Shown here: one piece after another, positions 34,349-42,195 of the stretch | How the letters are laid out: every line of letters begins with the position of its first letter | Position numbering within the stretch: the first letter of the stretch is position 1 | Position numbers and translations under genes: made by a program | Notes under the pieces: generated by a model | What the model was told of the DNA's origin: nothing | Seen by the model: the letters and a program-made list of their open reading frames with translations, nothing else | Database searches by the model: none | Source: Salinibacillus xinjiangensis | GTDB lineage: Bacteria > Bacillota > Bacilli > Bacillales > Alkalibacillaceae | Direction of reading: 5' to 3' | NCBI RefSeq assembly: GCF_009649735.1 | Contig: NZ_WJNH01000003.1 | Span: 62,001-126,000, forward strand | DNA: 64,000 bases

Positions 34349-34830
34349 GCTGAAGTATGTACTCACACTTTGTAAAAGCTAAAAAAATCAAATAAAAGCT
34401 GAAGAAAACTCTCTAAATGCTTATGAATAGTCCGCAAAAGCTAAAGCAGCACTTAAATACTAAGTTAAGATTAGATCCGCTGAAAAAGCAAAGGAGAATG
34501 CTGAATAAAGTATTGGTGATGCTAAAAAAGTCACCCAAAATGCTGAAGCCTGTACTTGCACTTGTAAAAGCTAAAAAAATCAAATAAAAGCTGAAGAAAA
34601 CTCCCTAAATGCTGATGAATAGTCTGCAAAAGCTGAAGCAGCACTTAAATGCTAAAGTGAAGATTAGATCCGCTGAAAAAGCGAAGGAGAATGCTGAATA
34701 AAGCGGTGGAGATGCTAAAGAAGTCACCCAAAATGCTGAAACCTACACTCGCACTAATAAAAGCTAAAGCTGCCCCTAAAAATGATAAAGCCCGCCTCCC
34801 ATGTAAAAGCTAAGCACCTACCCAAATACT
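34349..34830 (+). repeat. GCTRAAG-box elements, two tandem copies with 192-bp period
   Basis: Opens with a closing-type unit at 34349 (29 bases). The first element has boxes at 34398, 34419, 34440, 34459, 34479, 34500, 34521 and 34542; the second at 34590, 34611, 34632, 34651, 34672, 34693, 34714 and 34735. The second copy keeps the exact 21-21-19-21-21-21-21 ruler; the first has one 20-base step. The two copies are about 90% alike and offset by 192-193 bases. Further degenerate boxes follow at 34763, 34784 and 34809. It lies directly behind tnrA, in sense orientation. Confidence 0.88.
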
Positions 34831-34875
34831 CCACCCCACACCAAGTCACCATATCCCACCCAAGCTCAATCAAAA

Positions 34876-34901
34876 AGGCCTATTGCATATGCAATAGGCC
34901 T
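34876..34901 (-). terminator. Terminator of the small minus-strand gene
   Basis: AGGCCTATTGCAT and its complement form a perfect 26-base palindrome. On the minus strand it is followed by TTTTTGATTG, so it most likely ends the transcript of the 34940-35089 gene. Confidence 0.75.
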
Positions 34902-34939
34902 AAATTAACTTAAATTCATCAGATTGTAAGCAATAATGT

Positions 34940-35089
34940 TTAGCGTTTACCAAAAGCAAGGACTGGTTCTTGCTCTTTTTTGTTCATAGCTGCTTTTTTC
35001 TTTCTTCGATTTGAAAGATTTTCTACTGTAGATAAGACAAAAAAAGTAGTTAAAACAGTTACTGACAGAATGTATAGAGATGTTACCAT
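34940..35089 (-). CDS. Short single-helix membrane protein
   Basis: Forty-nine codons from ATG 35089, with AAGGAG 10 bases upstream. The product starts MVTSLYILSVTVLTTFFVLS (one membrane helix), followed by a basic patch NRRKKKAAMNKK and a tail ending AFGKR. A dedicated terminator lies just beyond its stop. No function is recognised. Confidence 0.6.
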   Translation of the reverse strand: MVTSLYILSVTVLTTFFVLSTVENLSNRRKKKAAMNKKEQEPVLAFGKR

Positions 35090-35398
35090 TCTCCATCCAC
35101 TCCTTTCCTTCCAAGTATTAAATTTTCTTCATTTATTATTAAATCCAACTATATAATAGCAAATTTTACGAAAAAGTAAAGTTAAAAATGAAATTCTTTT
35201 AAAAACTTTTATATTCTTGAATATATTGTGTCATTCTCCGAAAATAACGTATGCTTTATGACCTTTTGGTGTGTCAAAATTAACGTATACTATTGACTCA
35301 TTTTGAACTCCTCTGTTGCATTCTTAGGTTGACACAGTAATAATGAAAAAATACAGAAAAAATGTAAAAAATATGAAGTGTCTAAAGGAGGTTGGTTC
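35090..35398. other. AT-rich intergenic region between divergent genes
   Basis: Holds the leader of the minus-strand small gene and the promoter region of the DUF1801 gene (a TTGACA at 35329-35334 with a poor -10 TACAGA 17 bases later). Two short direct repeats AACGTATGCT/AACGTATACT occur at about 35247 and 35282. Nothing else was seen. Confidence 0.4.
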
Positions 35399-35821
35399 AT
35401 GTACGAATTGAAAACAAAACAGAACGATAACAGTGTGATTGAGTTTATTGAAAATGTGGATAGTCCGAAGAAGCGGGAGGATGCCTTTAAGCTACTGGAT
35501 ATTTTTACTGAAACGACGGGCTATGAGGCCAAAATGTGGGGCCCAAGCATCATTGGATTTGGTTCTTATCATTATAAGTACAAATCTGGCCACGAAGGTG
35601 ATGCACCTCTAGTAGGATTTTCTCCTCGGAAAGCTAAAATCAGTCTTTATTTCGCTCCTGGTGATAAGGCTCAAGACGAACAATTGAAGGATTTCGGCAA
35701 GCATACGACAGGAAAAGCTTGTGTATACATAAATAAGATTGCCGATATTGATGTGGGTGTATTGAAGGCGTTGATCAATCAATCAGTAAAATTTTTACGT
35801 AAAACATACCCAGAACAATAA
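35399..35821 (+). CDS. DUF1801 domain protein
   Basis: The 140-residue soluble protein of the DUF1801/YdhG-like family has MWGPSIIGFGSYHYKYKSGHEGD (about 44-66), FSPRKAKISLYF and GKACVYINKIADID. The fold is known structurally, but no activity is agreed. ATG 35399 is chosen because AAAGGAGG precedes it; an in-frame start at 35378 lacks one. Monocistronic, with a hairpin after it. Confidence 0.85.
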   Translation: MYELKTKQNDNSVIEFIENVDSPKKREDAFKLLDIFTETTGYEAKMWGPSIIGFGSYHYKYKSGHEGDAPLVGFSPRKAKISLYFAPGDKAQDEQLKDFGKHTTGKACVYINKIADIDVGVLKALINQSVKFLRKTYPEQ

Positions 35822-35839
35822 GAAAACGCGGATACACGT

Positions 35840-35886
35840 AGTAGTTCAGTGTTGTTTGATACCATCATTGAGCTGCTTTTTTTGTG
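35840..35886 (+). terminator. Terminator of the DUF1801 gene
   Basis: AGTAGTTCAGT pairs with ATTGAGCTGCT (with G-U pairs) across a loop and is followed by seven T. Confidence 0.7.
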
Positions 35887-35905
35887 CTAAAATCTTTATA
35901 CTTTC

Positions 35906-35949
35906 TTTAGACTTTTTTAGTCTAAATTTTTATATTTGCTCTTTATACT
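35906..35949 (+). promoter_or_regulatory. Inverted repeat overlapping a weak -35: likely response-regulator site
   Basis: TTTAGAC-N7-GTCTAAA is a perfect inverted repeat at 35906-35926. A TATACT -10 lies at 35944-35949, and the -35 slot (35921-35926, TCTAAA) is poor and covered by the repeat's right arm. This layout suits activation by the OmpR-type regulator encoded in the operon. It could alternatively be a weak hairpin. Confidence 0.5.
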
Positions 35950-35976
35950 AAGTTTATCAACGACGAAAGGATGACG

Positions 35977-36897
35977 ATGATGTCAGAGACAATACTAAAA
36001 GCCGTCAATGTTTCAAAAATATATGGCAAATCAAAAGCGCTCGATAAAGTATCCCTCGAAATTAAACGAGGGATGATTTACGGTTTAATTGGCGAGAACG
36101 GCGCAGGGAAATCGACTTTTATGCGCACAGTCATGGGATTGATCACGGTCGATGAGGGGAACATTGAGCTGTTTGGTGAAACGGGTATTAAAGGGTTGCA
36201 GAAAGGACGAAGAAGAATGGGGCAATCCATTGAGACACCAGCACTTTATCCAGATTTAACTGCACGGGAGAATTTGCGTGTTCAGGCGGCAAACGGTGGG
36301 GTGAGTGATCGAGAAATAGATGATTTACTTCAATTAATGAATCTGGGTCATACAGGTAAAAAGAAGGCTAAGAACTTCTCCTTGGGTATGCGACAGCGTT
36401 TAGCGATTGCTTCAACACTTATAACCAATCCTGAGTTTTTAATTTTAGATGAACCGACGAATGGTCTTGACCCATCCGGAATTGTGGAAATGCGAGAAAT
36501 CATTCATCGCTTGGTGACAGAGCGTGGAATCACTGTTTTACTTTCAAGTCACTTGCTTGATGAACTCTCACAGGTGGCTACCCATTATGCGATTTTGCAT
36601 GATGGACAACTCATTCGTGAACTTTCAAAGGAGGAGTTGGCACGTGAGACTCGTCAATATATTGAATTGGAAACAACTGAGGTTCAGAAGGCAGTGGCGG
36701 TTTTAGATGAATTGGGAATAAAGGATTATGAAGTTATTAGTGGGAGTAAAATTCATATTTACGAAAGTCTTGATGACGTTTCCTCAATCAATCGCTCGTT
36801 AGTGTTAGCGAACTTGAAGGTATCCCGAATCGGAACAACTAGACAAAAACTAGAGGATTATTTCTTACAATTAACAGGAGGAACCAGCGATGCTTAA
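35977..36897 (+). CDS. ABC transporter ATP-binding protein (antibiotic/bacitracin-type exporter)
   Basis: The 306-residue ATPase has Walker A GENGAGKST, Q-loop MGQSIETPALYP, signature FSLGMRQRL, Walker B FLILDEPTNGLDP and switch His in LSSHLLDEL. The C-terminal extension of about 90 residues is typical of BcrA/NatA-like subunits. An ATG exists at 35971, but AAAGG ends at 35970, so ATG 35977 or 35980 is the likelier start. First of a four-gene operon (ATPase, permease, response regulator, kinase); it overlaps the permease gene by 8 bases. Probably peptide-antibiotic resistance or immunity. Confidence 0.9.
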   Translation: MMSETILKAVNVSKIYGKSKALDKVSLEIKRGMIYGLIGENGAGKSTFMRTVMGLITVDEGNIELFGETGIKGLQKGRRRMGQSIETPALYPDLTARENLRVQAANGGVSDREIDDLLQLMNLGHTGKKKAKNFSLGMRQRLAIASTLITNPEFLILDEPTNGLDPSGIVEMREIIHRLVTERGITVLLSSHLLDELSQVATHYAILHDGQLIRELSKEELARETRQYIELETTEVQKAVAVLDELGIKDYEVISGSKIHIYESLDDVSSINRSLVLANLKVSRIGTTRQKLEDYFLQLTGGTSDA

Positions 36898-37669
36898 CCT
36901 TTTAACAGCGGAAAGAATCAAATTATCACGAAGTAAAAAACTAATGGTTGTATTAGGCATATTTATCTTACTGCCAATATTTCAAGCTATAAATACGAAA
37001 CTTAATGTCGAAAATGGAAAGGAACTCAATCAAGTCGTTGATACTGTCATTAATGGAGCAACAGGAATTATGATGATTGATAAAAACGCCCTGACCATTT
37101 TTCTCGTATTGTGTTCCTTTGTCAGTTTCTTTATTGGAGAAGAATTTCAAAACGGAACCATACGAAATGCCTTGTCACTAGGTCGAAGCCGCACACATTA
37201 CTATCTAACTAAGTTCGTGATTGCTGGACTTGTTACTCTCGTTGGAACGATCATCATGACTGCCCTTGGTATGGTCAGCTTTTCTATCATTTTTGGTTTT
37301 GGTGAGGTTGCGGATATTAACCATTACTATCTTTATTCACTCAAAACGTTTGGTACCCTTTATTTATTAATACTGGCAAACGTGTCAGTCTATGTCATGA
37401 TTGGCTTTTTGACTAAGAATAGTGGAGTTGCACTTATTTGGAGTTTTCTTTATACGATTGCAACAGGTTTTCTTCCGGATATTTTCAGGCATACGAAACA
37501 TTTTCAGCAAGTTACAGATTGGTTTACGGAAACCTTCTTGTTCTATTACAATTTTGCAACCCCAGCCCATATTGCAAAATTTCCTGATATGGTCATGGTC
37601 AGTCTTATCACAATCGTGTTATCATCAACTTTAGGAATCATTTCATTTAAACGAACAGATATAAAGTAG
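36890..37669 (+). CDS. ABC-2 type transporter permease
   Basis: The 259-residue membrane protein has six predicted helices. The N-terminus AERIKLSRSKK is typical of ABC-2 permeases of the BcrB/NatB/lantibiotic-immunity type, followed by GEEFQNGTIRNALSLGRSR after the second helix. It is translationally coupled to the ATPase (8-base overlap) and followed 11 bases later by the response regulator. The transported substrate is unknown. Confidence 0.85.
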   Translation: MLNLLTAERIKLSRSKKLMVVLGIFILLPIFQAINTKLNVENGKELNQVVDTVINGATGIMMIDKNALTIFLVLCSFVSFFIGEEFQNGTIRNALSLGRSRTHYYLTKFVIAGLVTLVGTIIMTALGMVSFSIIFGFGEVADINHYYLYSLKTFGTLYLLILANVSVYVMIGFLTKNSGVALIWSFLYTIATGFLPDIFRHTKHFQQVTDWFTETFLFYYNFATPAHIAKFPDMVMVSLITIVLSSTLGIISFKRTDIK

Positions 37670-37680
37670 GTCGGATAAAG

Positions 37681-38346
37681 ATGGCTACAATATTAATTAT
37701 GGAAGATGATCAAGATATTCATTCCCTTCTTAAGGAATCATTAGATTTGCGAGGATTTGATACCTTAAGTGCATATTCCGGGACTGAAGGGAAATTGCTA
37801 CTTGAACACAACCAGGTAGATTTAATTCTCTTAGATTTGATGCTTCCAGGCATGAATGGAGAGGAATTCCTTTTAGACATTCGGCATAGCTCATCAATTC
37901 CTGTGATTGTCATTACGGCAAAAAACGATCAAAATCTGAAAGTGGAACTTTTGACAAATGGGGCAGATGATTATATTACCAAACCGTTTGATGTGAAGGA
38001 GCTCCTAGCACGAATTGATATTCAATTACGTCACGTTACCAAGTCATCAATTAACAAAAAACAAGAGATACATTACAAGGATATCAGCGTAAATCTGGAC
38101 ACACGTGAGGTAAAGAGTAATAATCAAACGCTTCATCTTACGGGACGGGAATACGAAATTCTTCTCCTCTTTTTAGAGAATCCGCAAAAGGTTTATAGTC
38201 GCGCCAATATTTACGAAAGTGTTTGGAAAGAGCCATTTTTCCAGAACGATCAAACGGTAAACATGCACATAAGTAATTTACGAAATAAACTAGCTAACCC
38301 GAACTACATTAAAACGGTTTGGGGTATAGGATTTAAATTTGATTAA
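37681..38346 (+). CDS. OmpR/PhoB-family response regulator
   Basis: The 221-residue protein has receiver acidic residues EDDQD (9-13), phosphoacceptor Asp52 in LILLDLMLPG, conserved Thr/Lys (VITAK; TKPF), and a C-terminal winged helix (LTGREYEILLLFLENP, VNMHISNLRNKL). It sits between the permease and kinase genes and probably controls this operon through the inverted repeat at 35906. Confidence 0.92.
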   Translation: MATILIMEDDQDIHSLLKESLDLRGFDTLSAYSGTEGKLLLEHNQVDLILLDLMLPGMNGEEFLLDIRHSSSIPVIVITAKNDQNLKVELLTNGADDYITKPFDVKELLARIDIQLRHVTKSSINKKQEIHYKDISVNLDTREVKSNNQTLHLTGREYEILLLFLENPQKVYSRANIYESVWKEPFFQNDQTVNMHISNLRNKLANPNYIKTVWGIGFKFD

Positions 38347-38365
38347 CTAAGGGAGCGTGAATGTG

Positions 38366-39274
38366 ATGTGGGGATGGATATTTGCCTTTGTAGCATTGGC
38401 GCTTCTTTTTTATCTTTTCTTTTTAAAGCGTGAACTGCGCAAATTACAACATGAAATGAAGGAACTTCCGATTCGCGCAAGCTATGGATATCGGTTGTCC
38501 CTTGATTTTCGTGAGCGGACATTGATGGATATAGTCGATGAATTGAATCAAATGGTTGATGCTTTTGAAGGTAAAAATCGACAAGCGAAACAAATGGAAG
38601 AGAATGTAAGGTTGTTCATTACGGGGCTCTCACATGATTTACGGACACCTCTTACATCGATCAAAGGGTATGTGCAACTACTCGAGGAGGTATCCGATGA
38701 GAGAAAAAGGGCACATTACATAAAGATTATCGAACGTTCAGTTACTCGTCTTCTTGAAATGACAGACCAATTTTACGATCTAGCGCGGATCGAAACGAAT
38801 CAAAAAGAACTACAGCTATCTTCATTTTCGCTCTCCAATTTAGTCGAAGATATATTTCTATCTTTTTATGAACAATTTGAGGAGCAAAATATAGAACTTC
38901 ACTTTCCTGAACATGGAAGGGAGTCGCAAATTATTGCGGATGAGTTCATGCTCACGCGTGTTATTCAAAATATCATTCAAAATATCCTTCGCTATGCAAA
39001 AAGTAAAGCGGTTATTAGCTATGAGCATAGCGATACAGATTTGATTTTCAGCGTGAAAAATGATGTTAAATCCCATAGTAAGGTTGCCATAGAAAAAGTG
39101 TTTTTGCGTTTTTATACAGAAGACAAAAATAGGACGAACACTGAGGCCAGTGGGCTGGGTCTTTATTTGTCCAAAAAGCTAGTGGAGAAAATGAATGGAA
39201 AAATGGATGCAGAACTGGATGAAGACTGGTTTGTTCTTCACATCCATCTTCCCCTTAATAGAGCTCAAGCTTAG
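38366..39274 (+). CDS. Sensor histidine kinase
   Basis: The 302-residue kinase has one N-terminal membrane helix and almost no extracellular part, as in intramembrane-sensing kinases that work with an ABC transporter. A DHp domain with the phosphoacceptor His in GLSHDLRTPLTSIKGY (about 92) and an HATPase domain (IIQNILRYAKSKA as N-box, ASGLGLYLSKKLVEKMNG as G-box) follow. In-frame GTG 38357 is too close to GGGAG; ATG 38366 or GTG 38363 fits better. The stop overlaps the convergent small gene by 4 bases. Confidence 0.88.
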   Translation: MWGWIFAFVALALLFYLFFLKRELRKLQHEMKELPIRASYGYRLSLDFRERTLMDIVDELNQMVDAFEGKNRQAKQMEENVRLFITGLSHDLRTPLTSIKGYVQLLEEVSDERKRAHYIKIIERSVTRLLEMTDQFYDLARIETNQKELQLSSFSLSNLVEDIFLSFYEQFEEQNIELHFPEHGRESQIIADEFMLTRVIQNIIQNILRYAKSKAVISYEHSDTDLIFSVKNDVKSHSKVAIEKVFLRFYTEDKNRTNTEASGLGLYLSKKLVEKMNGKMDAELDEDWFVLHIHLPLNRAQA

Positions 39275-39441
39275 GATTGCTCGTACTTATCATGCTTCCA
39301 AGTGGTTTCTTCACCACTGACAGGACATACGGGGAATGTGTCATTTTCATTAAATTCTGCTTTTTTGCCGGATTGACATATATACTCCCCGGATGCAGGC
39401 ACTCCTTGTCCTGTTCGATATTCGCGGTAATCTTCTTCCAT
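39271..39441 (-). CDS. YjzC-like small protein
   Basis: The 56-residue product (MEEDYREYRTGQGVPASGEY...) has the layout of Bacillus YjzC-type proteins: a short acidic N-terminus, a GxxxPxSGEYxCxxG motif, NENDTFPVCPVSGEETTW, and a basic end. Two Cys could bind metal. GGAGGTG precedes ATG 39441; an in-frame ATG at 39483 lacks a ribosome site. It is convergent with the histidine kinase. The function is unknown. Confidence 0.65.
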   Translation of the reverse strand: MEEDYREYRTGQGVPASGEYICQSGKKAEFNENDTFPVCPVSGEETTWKHDKYEQS

Positions 39442-39564
39442 GTCTACACCTCCATCATAAATTCCCCGTTTATCTTTTCCCAAAATGTTAAGCTCAATCC
39501 AAAGTACAGCAGATAGTTATGTTAAAATAATCCAGAGAGTGTGTGTTTTTGAGGGGGAAGAGGG

Positions 39565-40371
39565 ATGAAAATTGCAGGAATGCAGTTAGCCATTGAAAAC
39601 GTCCATACGAAACAAACCCAGATTCAACATATGCAACGGATTAAAAAGCTTGCTGAACAATTCTATGAGCTACAGGATGGTTTTGATTTCCTCGTTTTAC
39701 CAGAATTATCGACTATTAGCTATGGTGATCAAAGCTTTCAAAATCTAGCTGAGCTTACCAACTCAAATGATAGTATCGTTCATCAAACATTTCAGGAGTT
39801 ATCTCAAAAGTTAAACTGTGCCATTTGTTATGGCTATCCTTATGAGAAGGATGGGAGCTATTATATTCGGCAAACGGTGCTTTCACATGAAGGAGAAGAA
39901 CTTGTTCATTATGATAAAATTCATATCGCGCAGTTTGAGGCTTCATCGGAAAAAAACTACTTTTCGAGAGGGAATTCCCTTACGACGTTTGAGTTAAATG
40001 GTTGGAAGTTTGGCATGATCATCTGTTACGATATTCGTTTTCCAGAGATGATTCGAACGCTTGCTCTGAAGGAAAAGGTAGATGTCATCGTACATCCTGT
40101 CGCCTTTTTCAAGGACCAGTCGTTTCCTAGTTGGCATTCCTTTGTGGTGACAAGGGCGCTAGAAAATCAAGTTTATTTCTTAAGTTTAAATCAAGCGGGT
40201 AAGCATTTTGGGAATTCGATTTTTTGCCCGCCTTGGGTTGATTTTAATCAGGATCCAACTATATATGGCGAAGATGAGACACTCAAAACGTTTACGTTGG
40301 AACATTCTTTAATCGAGTCGGTAAGAAAGCATTATCCGTTACGTGACGATAAGTTAGCGGAATATAAATAA
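39565..40371 (+). CDS. Carbon-nitrogen hydrolase (nitrilase superfamily)
   Basis: The 268-residue cytosolic amidase/nitrilase-fold enzyme. The catalytic triad is visible: Glu in LVLPELSTISYGDQ (about 47), Lys in HYDKIHIAQFE (about 119) and Cys in GMIICYDIRFPE (about 153). Relatives hydrolyse small amides such as omega-amides or deaminated glutathione. GAGGGGGAAGAGGG precedes ATG 39565. A GNAT gene follows 18 bases later, probably co-transcribed. Confidence 0.9.
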   Translation: MKIAGMQLAIENVHTKQTQIQHMQRIKKLAEQFYELQDGFDFLVLPELSTISYGDQSFQNLAELTNSNDSIVHQTFQELSQKLNCAICYGYPYEKDGSYYIRQTVLSHEGEELVHYDKIHIAQFEASSEKNYFSRGNSLTTFELNGWKFGMIICYDIRFPEMIRTLALKEKVDVIVHPVAFFKDQSFPSWHSFVVTRALENQVYFLSLNQAGKHFGNSIFCPPWVDFNQDPTIYGEDETLKTFTLEHSLIESVRKHYPLRDDKLAEYK

Positions 40372-40389
40372 AGGGAGAGTCGAACAAGC

Positions 40390-40935
40390 ATGTATCAAGA
40401 TGGAGATGTTGTGATTAGACCTGTCATAGAGGACGACTTACTTATATTATGGGAGTTAATTTATAAAGAAGAATCACCTGAATGGAAAAAGTGGGACGCA
40501 CCTTATTTCGAATTGCTCCACGTTCCATACAAGGAATTTCTGAATCAAAGAGATAAATGGGTTCAGGCTGAGGATCGCTGGGTTGTGGAAGTGAACGGGG
40601 AAGTGGTTGGAACCGTGAGTTACTATTGGGAGCATAAGCCTTCTCGTTGGCTAGAAATGGGGATTGGCATATACAACCCGTATTATTGGAGTGGAGGTTA
40701 TGGTACGAAGGCTTTTCGTATGTGGATCAACCACTTATTTATCAACCTGCCGTTAGTCCGTGTGGGGTATACCACCTGGTCCGGGAATGAGCGAATGATG
40801 AAGGTAGGCGAAAAGCTCGGCATGAAGCTTGAGGGGAGAATGAGAAAATGTCGCTACTACAATGGCAAATATTACGATTCCATACGTATGGGATTACTGC
40901 GTGAAGAATGGGAATCAAACCCGGTATTTGACTGA
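40390..40935 (+). CDS. GNAT acetyltransferase (RimJ/RimL-like)
   Basis: The 181-residue product starts IRPVIEDDLLILWEL, has GEVVGTVSYYW and MGIGIYNPYYWSGGYGTKAFRMWINHLF (acetyl-CoA loop SGGYGTKA), and VGEKLGMKLEGRMRKCRYYNGKYYDSIRMGLL. This is the RimJ/RimL/SpeG subgroup that acetylates proteins or small amines. GGGAGAG precedes ATG 40390. A REP-like hairpin starts immediately after its stop. Confidence 0.87.
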   Translation: MYQDGDVVIRPVIEDDLLILWELIYKEESPEWKKWDAPYFELLHVPYKEFLNQRDKWVQAEDRWVVEVNGEVVGTVSYYWEHKPSRWLEMGIGIYNPYYWSGGYGTKAFRMWINHLFINLPLVRVGYTTWSGNERMMKVGEKLGMKLEGRMRKCRYYNGKYYDSIRMGLLREEWESNPVFD

Positions 40936-40970
40936 AGCGGGTCGGGGGGACAGGTCCCTTGTCCCGCTTT
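40936..40970 (+). repeat. REP-like hairpin after the GNAT gene
   Basis: AAGCGGG ... CCCGCTT encloses GGGGGGACAGG-TCCCTTGTCCC and is followed by TT. It begins right after the stop and could act as a terminator. A closely related copy in inverted orientation lies at 42196-42223, so the two bracket the 41-42 kb repeat cluster. Confidence 0.75.
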
Positions 40971-40982
40971 AGGGGGGTGCTG

Positions 40983-41330
40983 GCTGAAGATGGCTGATTA
41001 AATGCTGAAGAGTTAAGTGCAAATGCTGAAGTACGGGGGAGATGCTGAAGGAGAGCGGGTTTTTGCTGAAGATGTGGAGGGGGATGCTGAAGTTTGGGAT
41101 TGTTATGCTGAAGTAGGGGGAGCAAATGCTGAACCCCTGGGTCCAGACATTGTAAGCTGGCGAAAAGCTGAAGATGAAAGGTTAAATGCTGAAGAATCAA
41201 TTGTAAATCCTAAAGAACGCACGATATGCTGAAGAGGACCGTGTTTAGGCTAAAAAAGTAGAAAAAAATGCTAGAGTACAAGATTGATTTGCTAAAGAAA
41301 GCGAGTCAAATGCTGAACCCCGGTTTCAAC
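40983..41330 (+). repeat. GCTRAAG-box elements, two tandem copies with 184-bp period
   Basis: First copy boxes: 40983, 41004, 41025, 41044, 41065, 41086, 41107, 41128. Second copy: 41167, 41188, 41209, 41228, 41249, 41270, 41291, 41312. Both follow 21-21-19-21-21-21-21 exactly. The closing unit GCTGAACCCC is 28 bases long in the first copy and is followed by an 11-base partial unit. Corresponding units share words between copies and with the 41993 copy (ATTAAAT/GTTAAAT, GTGTTT, TGTTAT). The apparent reading frames here are by-products of the absence of stops in some units. Confidence 0.9.
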
Positions 41331-41518
41331 GCACGAGTCGAAGGGAAGACTCCCATTACATATAGGAAAAATTCAAATGATATTTTCCAGATTGATGTTA
41401 TCAACAAAGGTTCAAAGAGCAGCCATTACATCATAAAGAAAAATAATAATAGGTGGGGGGATAGGGCGTGTAATTCCTCATTCAATATCAGTGGGAGATT
41501 TTTATAACGGCTGAAGTA

Positions 41519-42007
41519 TTGTCGCTTTTGTCTTTATTATTGTTTGGCCTCTTTCGGTATTTCTTCGGTCGAAAAAAATTCAGTATATTCTTTATTATTG
41601 CTTTTTTAGTCTTGCTCGGATTAGAAGGTTTGCTAGGTATATGGATTTATCAGGTGACGAATGAGATTTCTACGTTTCAGATCATTCTAGTCATTTTTGT
41701 TTTATATGCGTGTACATTTGGTATTTTTGATTTTTTGAAGCTAGATCGGTGGATGCGTACAAAGATTGGGCAATGGCGTGGTGTGGAGCTTTTAACTGAT
41801 AAGGATTATCGGATTATGGAGCGTGCCAAGGATCCAAAATATATTGCTAGAAAATATCGGTATAGTGCTATGATTCATCTGATTATTTTTGTGACTGTAC
41901 AATCTATCTTTTGGATGTATGGAACGGATAGTTTTGATGAAATGCTTACCTACTTAACGGACTTTTCCTGGATTGAAGCTGGGGATCTGAAAGCTGAAGA
42001 TACCTAG
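41519..42007 (+). CDS. Small membrane protein with poor translation start
   Basis: Open frame of 162 codons. The product has hydrophobic helices at about 1-12, 20-42, 50-72 and 112-132, a charged middle (LDRWMRTKIGQWRGVELL, DRIMERAKDPKYIARKYRY-like) and an acidic end. The composition and helix layout look like a genuine protein, but TTG 41519 has no ribosome site and the frame is open only back to a TAA at 41471. The last residues (AGDLKAEDT) are encoded by the first unit of the repeat element beginning at 41993. It may be a 5'-truncated gene, or use a rare start such as ATT 41498 after GTGGGAG. The family is not recognised. Confidence 0.5.
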   Translation: MSLLSLLLFGLFRYFFGRKKFSIFFIIAFLVLLGLEGLLGIWIYQVTNEISTFQIILVIFVLYACTFGIFDFLKLDRWMRTKIGQWRGVELLTDKDYRIMERAKDPKYIARKYRYSAMIHLIIFVTVQSIFWMYGTDSFDEMLTYLTDFSWIEAGDLKAEDT

Positions 42008-42158
42008 TTAAAAGCTGAAGAACCAAGTGCAAATACTAAAGCATGCTGCAAATGCTAAAGCAGTACGTGTTTTTGCTGAAGCAGCGAGAGAAAGTGCTAG
42101 AGTTCAAGCCTGTTATGCTAAAGATAGATAACCAAATGCTGAACCGACACCCCACGCC
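41993..42158 (+). repeat. GCTRAAG-box element, single copy overlapping a gene's 3' end
   Basis: Boxes begin at 41993, 42014, 42035 (ACTAAAG), 42054, 42075, 42096, 42117 and 42138, again 21-21-19-21-21-21-21 with the closing unit GCTGAACC. The first unit contains the final codons and the TAG stop of the membrane-protein frame. Between this copy and the 41167 copy, unit 5 reads GCTAGAGTnCAAG in both and unit 6 starts GCTAAAGA in both. Confidence 0.88.
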
Positions 42159-42195
42159 CCGCACTTAACTAGATTCAACATAAATACCAAGAACC

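Noticed and set aside
34349-34830. Possible CRISPR array
   Set aside because: Repeats are only 7 bases conserved with degenerate 14-base interiors, no spacers of constant length distinct from repeats, and no cas genes.
34349-34830. Decayed LEA-like heptad protein gene
   Set aside because: Six elements share a 19-base step at the same place, which no coding heptad repeat would keep; stops occur in register in several units.
41017-41232. Reading frame rich in AED/AEE across the 41 kb array
   Set aside because: It covers two elements including their 19-base steps, has no ribosome site and no homologous protein pattern.
41268-41507. 79-codon frame starting in the second 41 kb element
   Set aside because: The first 20 codons are repeat units, and the rest has no recognisable protein character or start signal.
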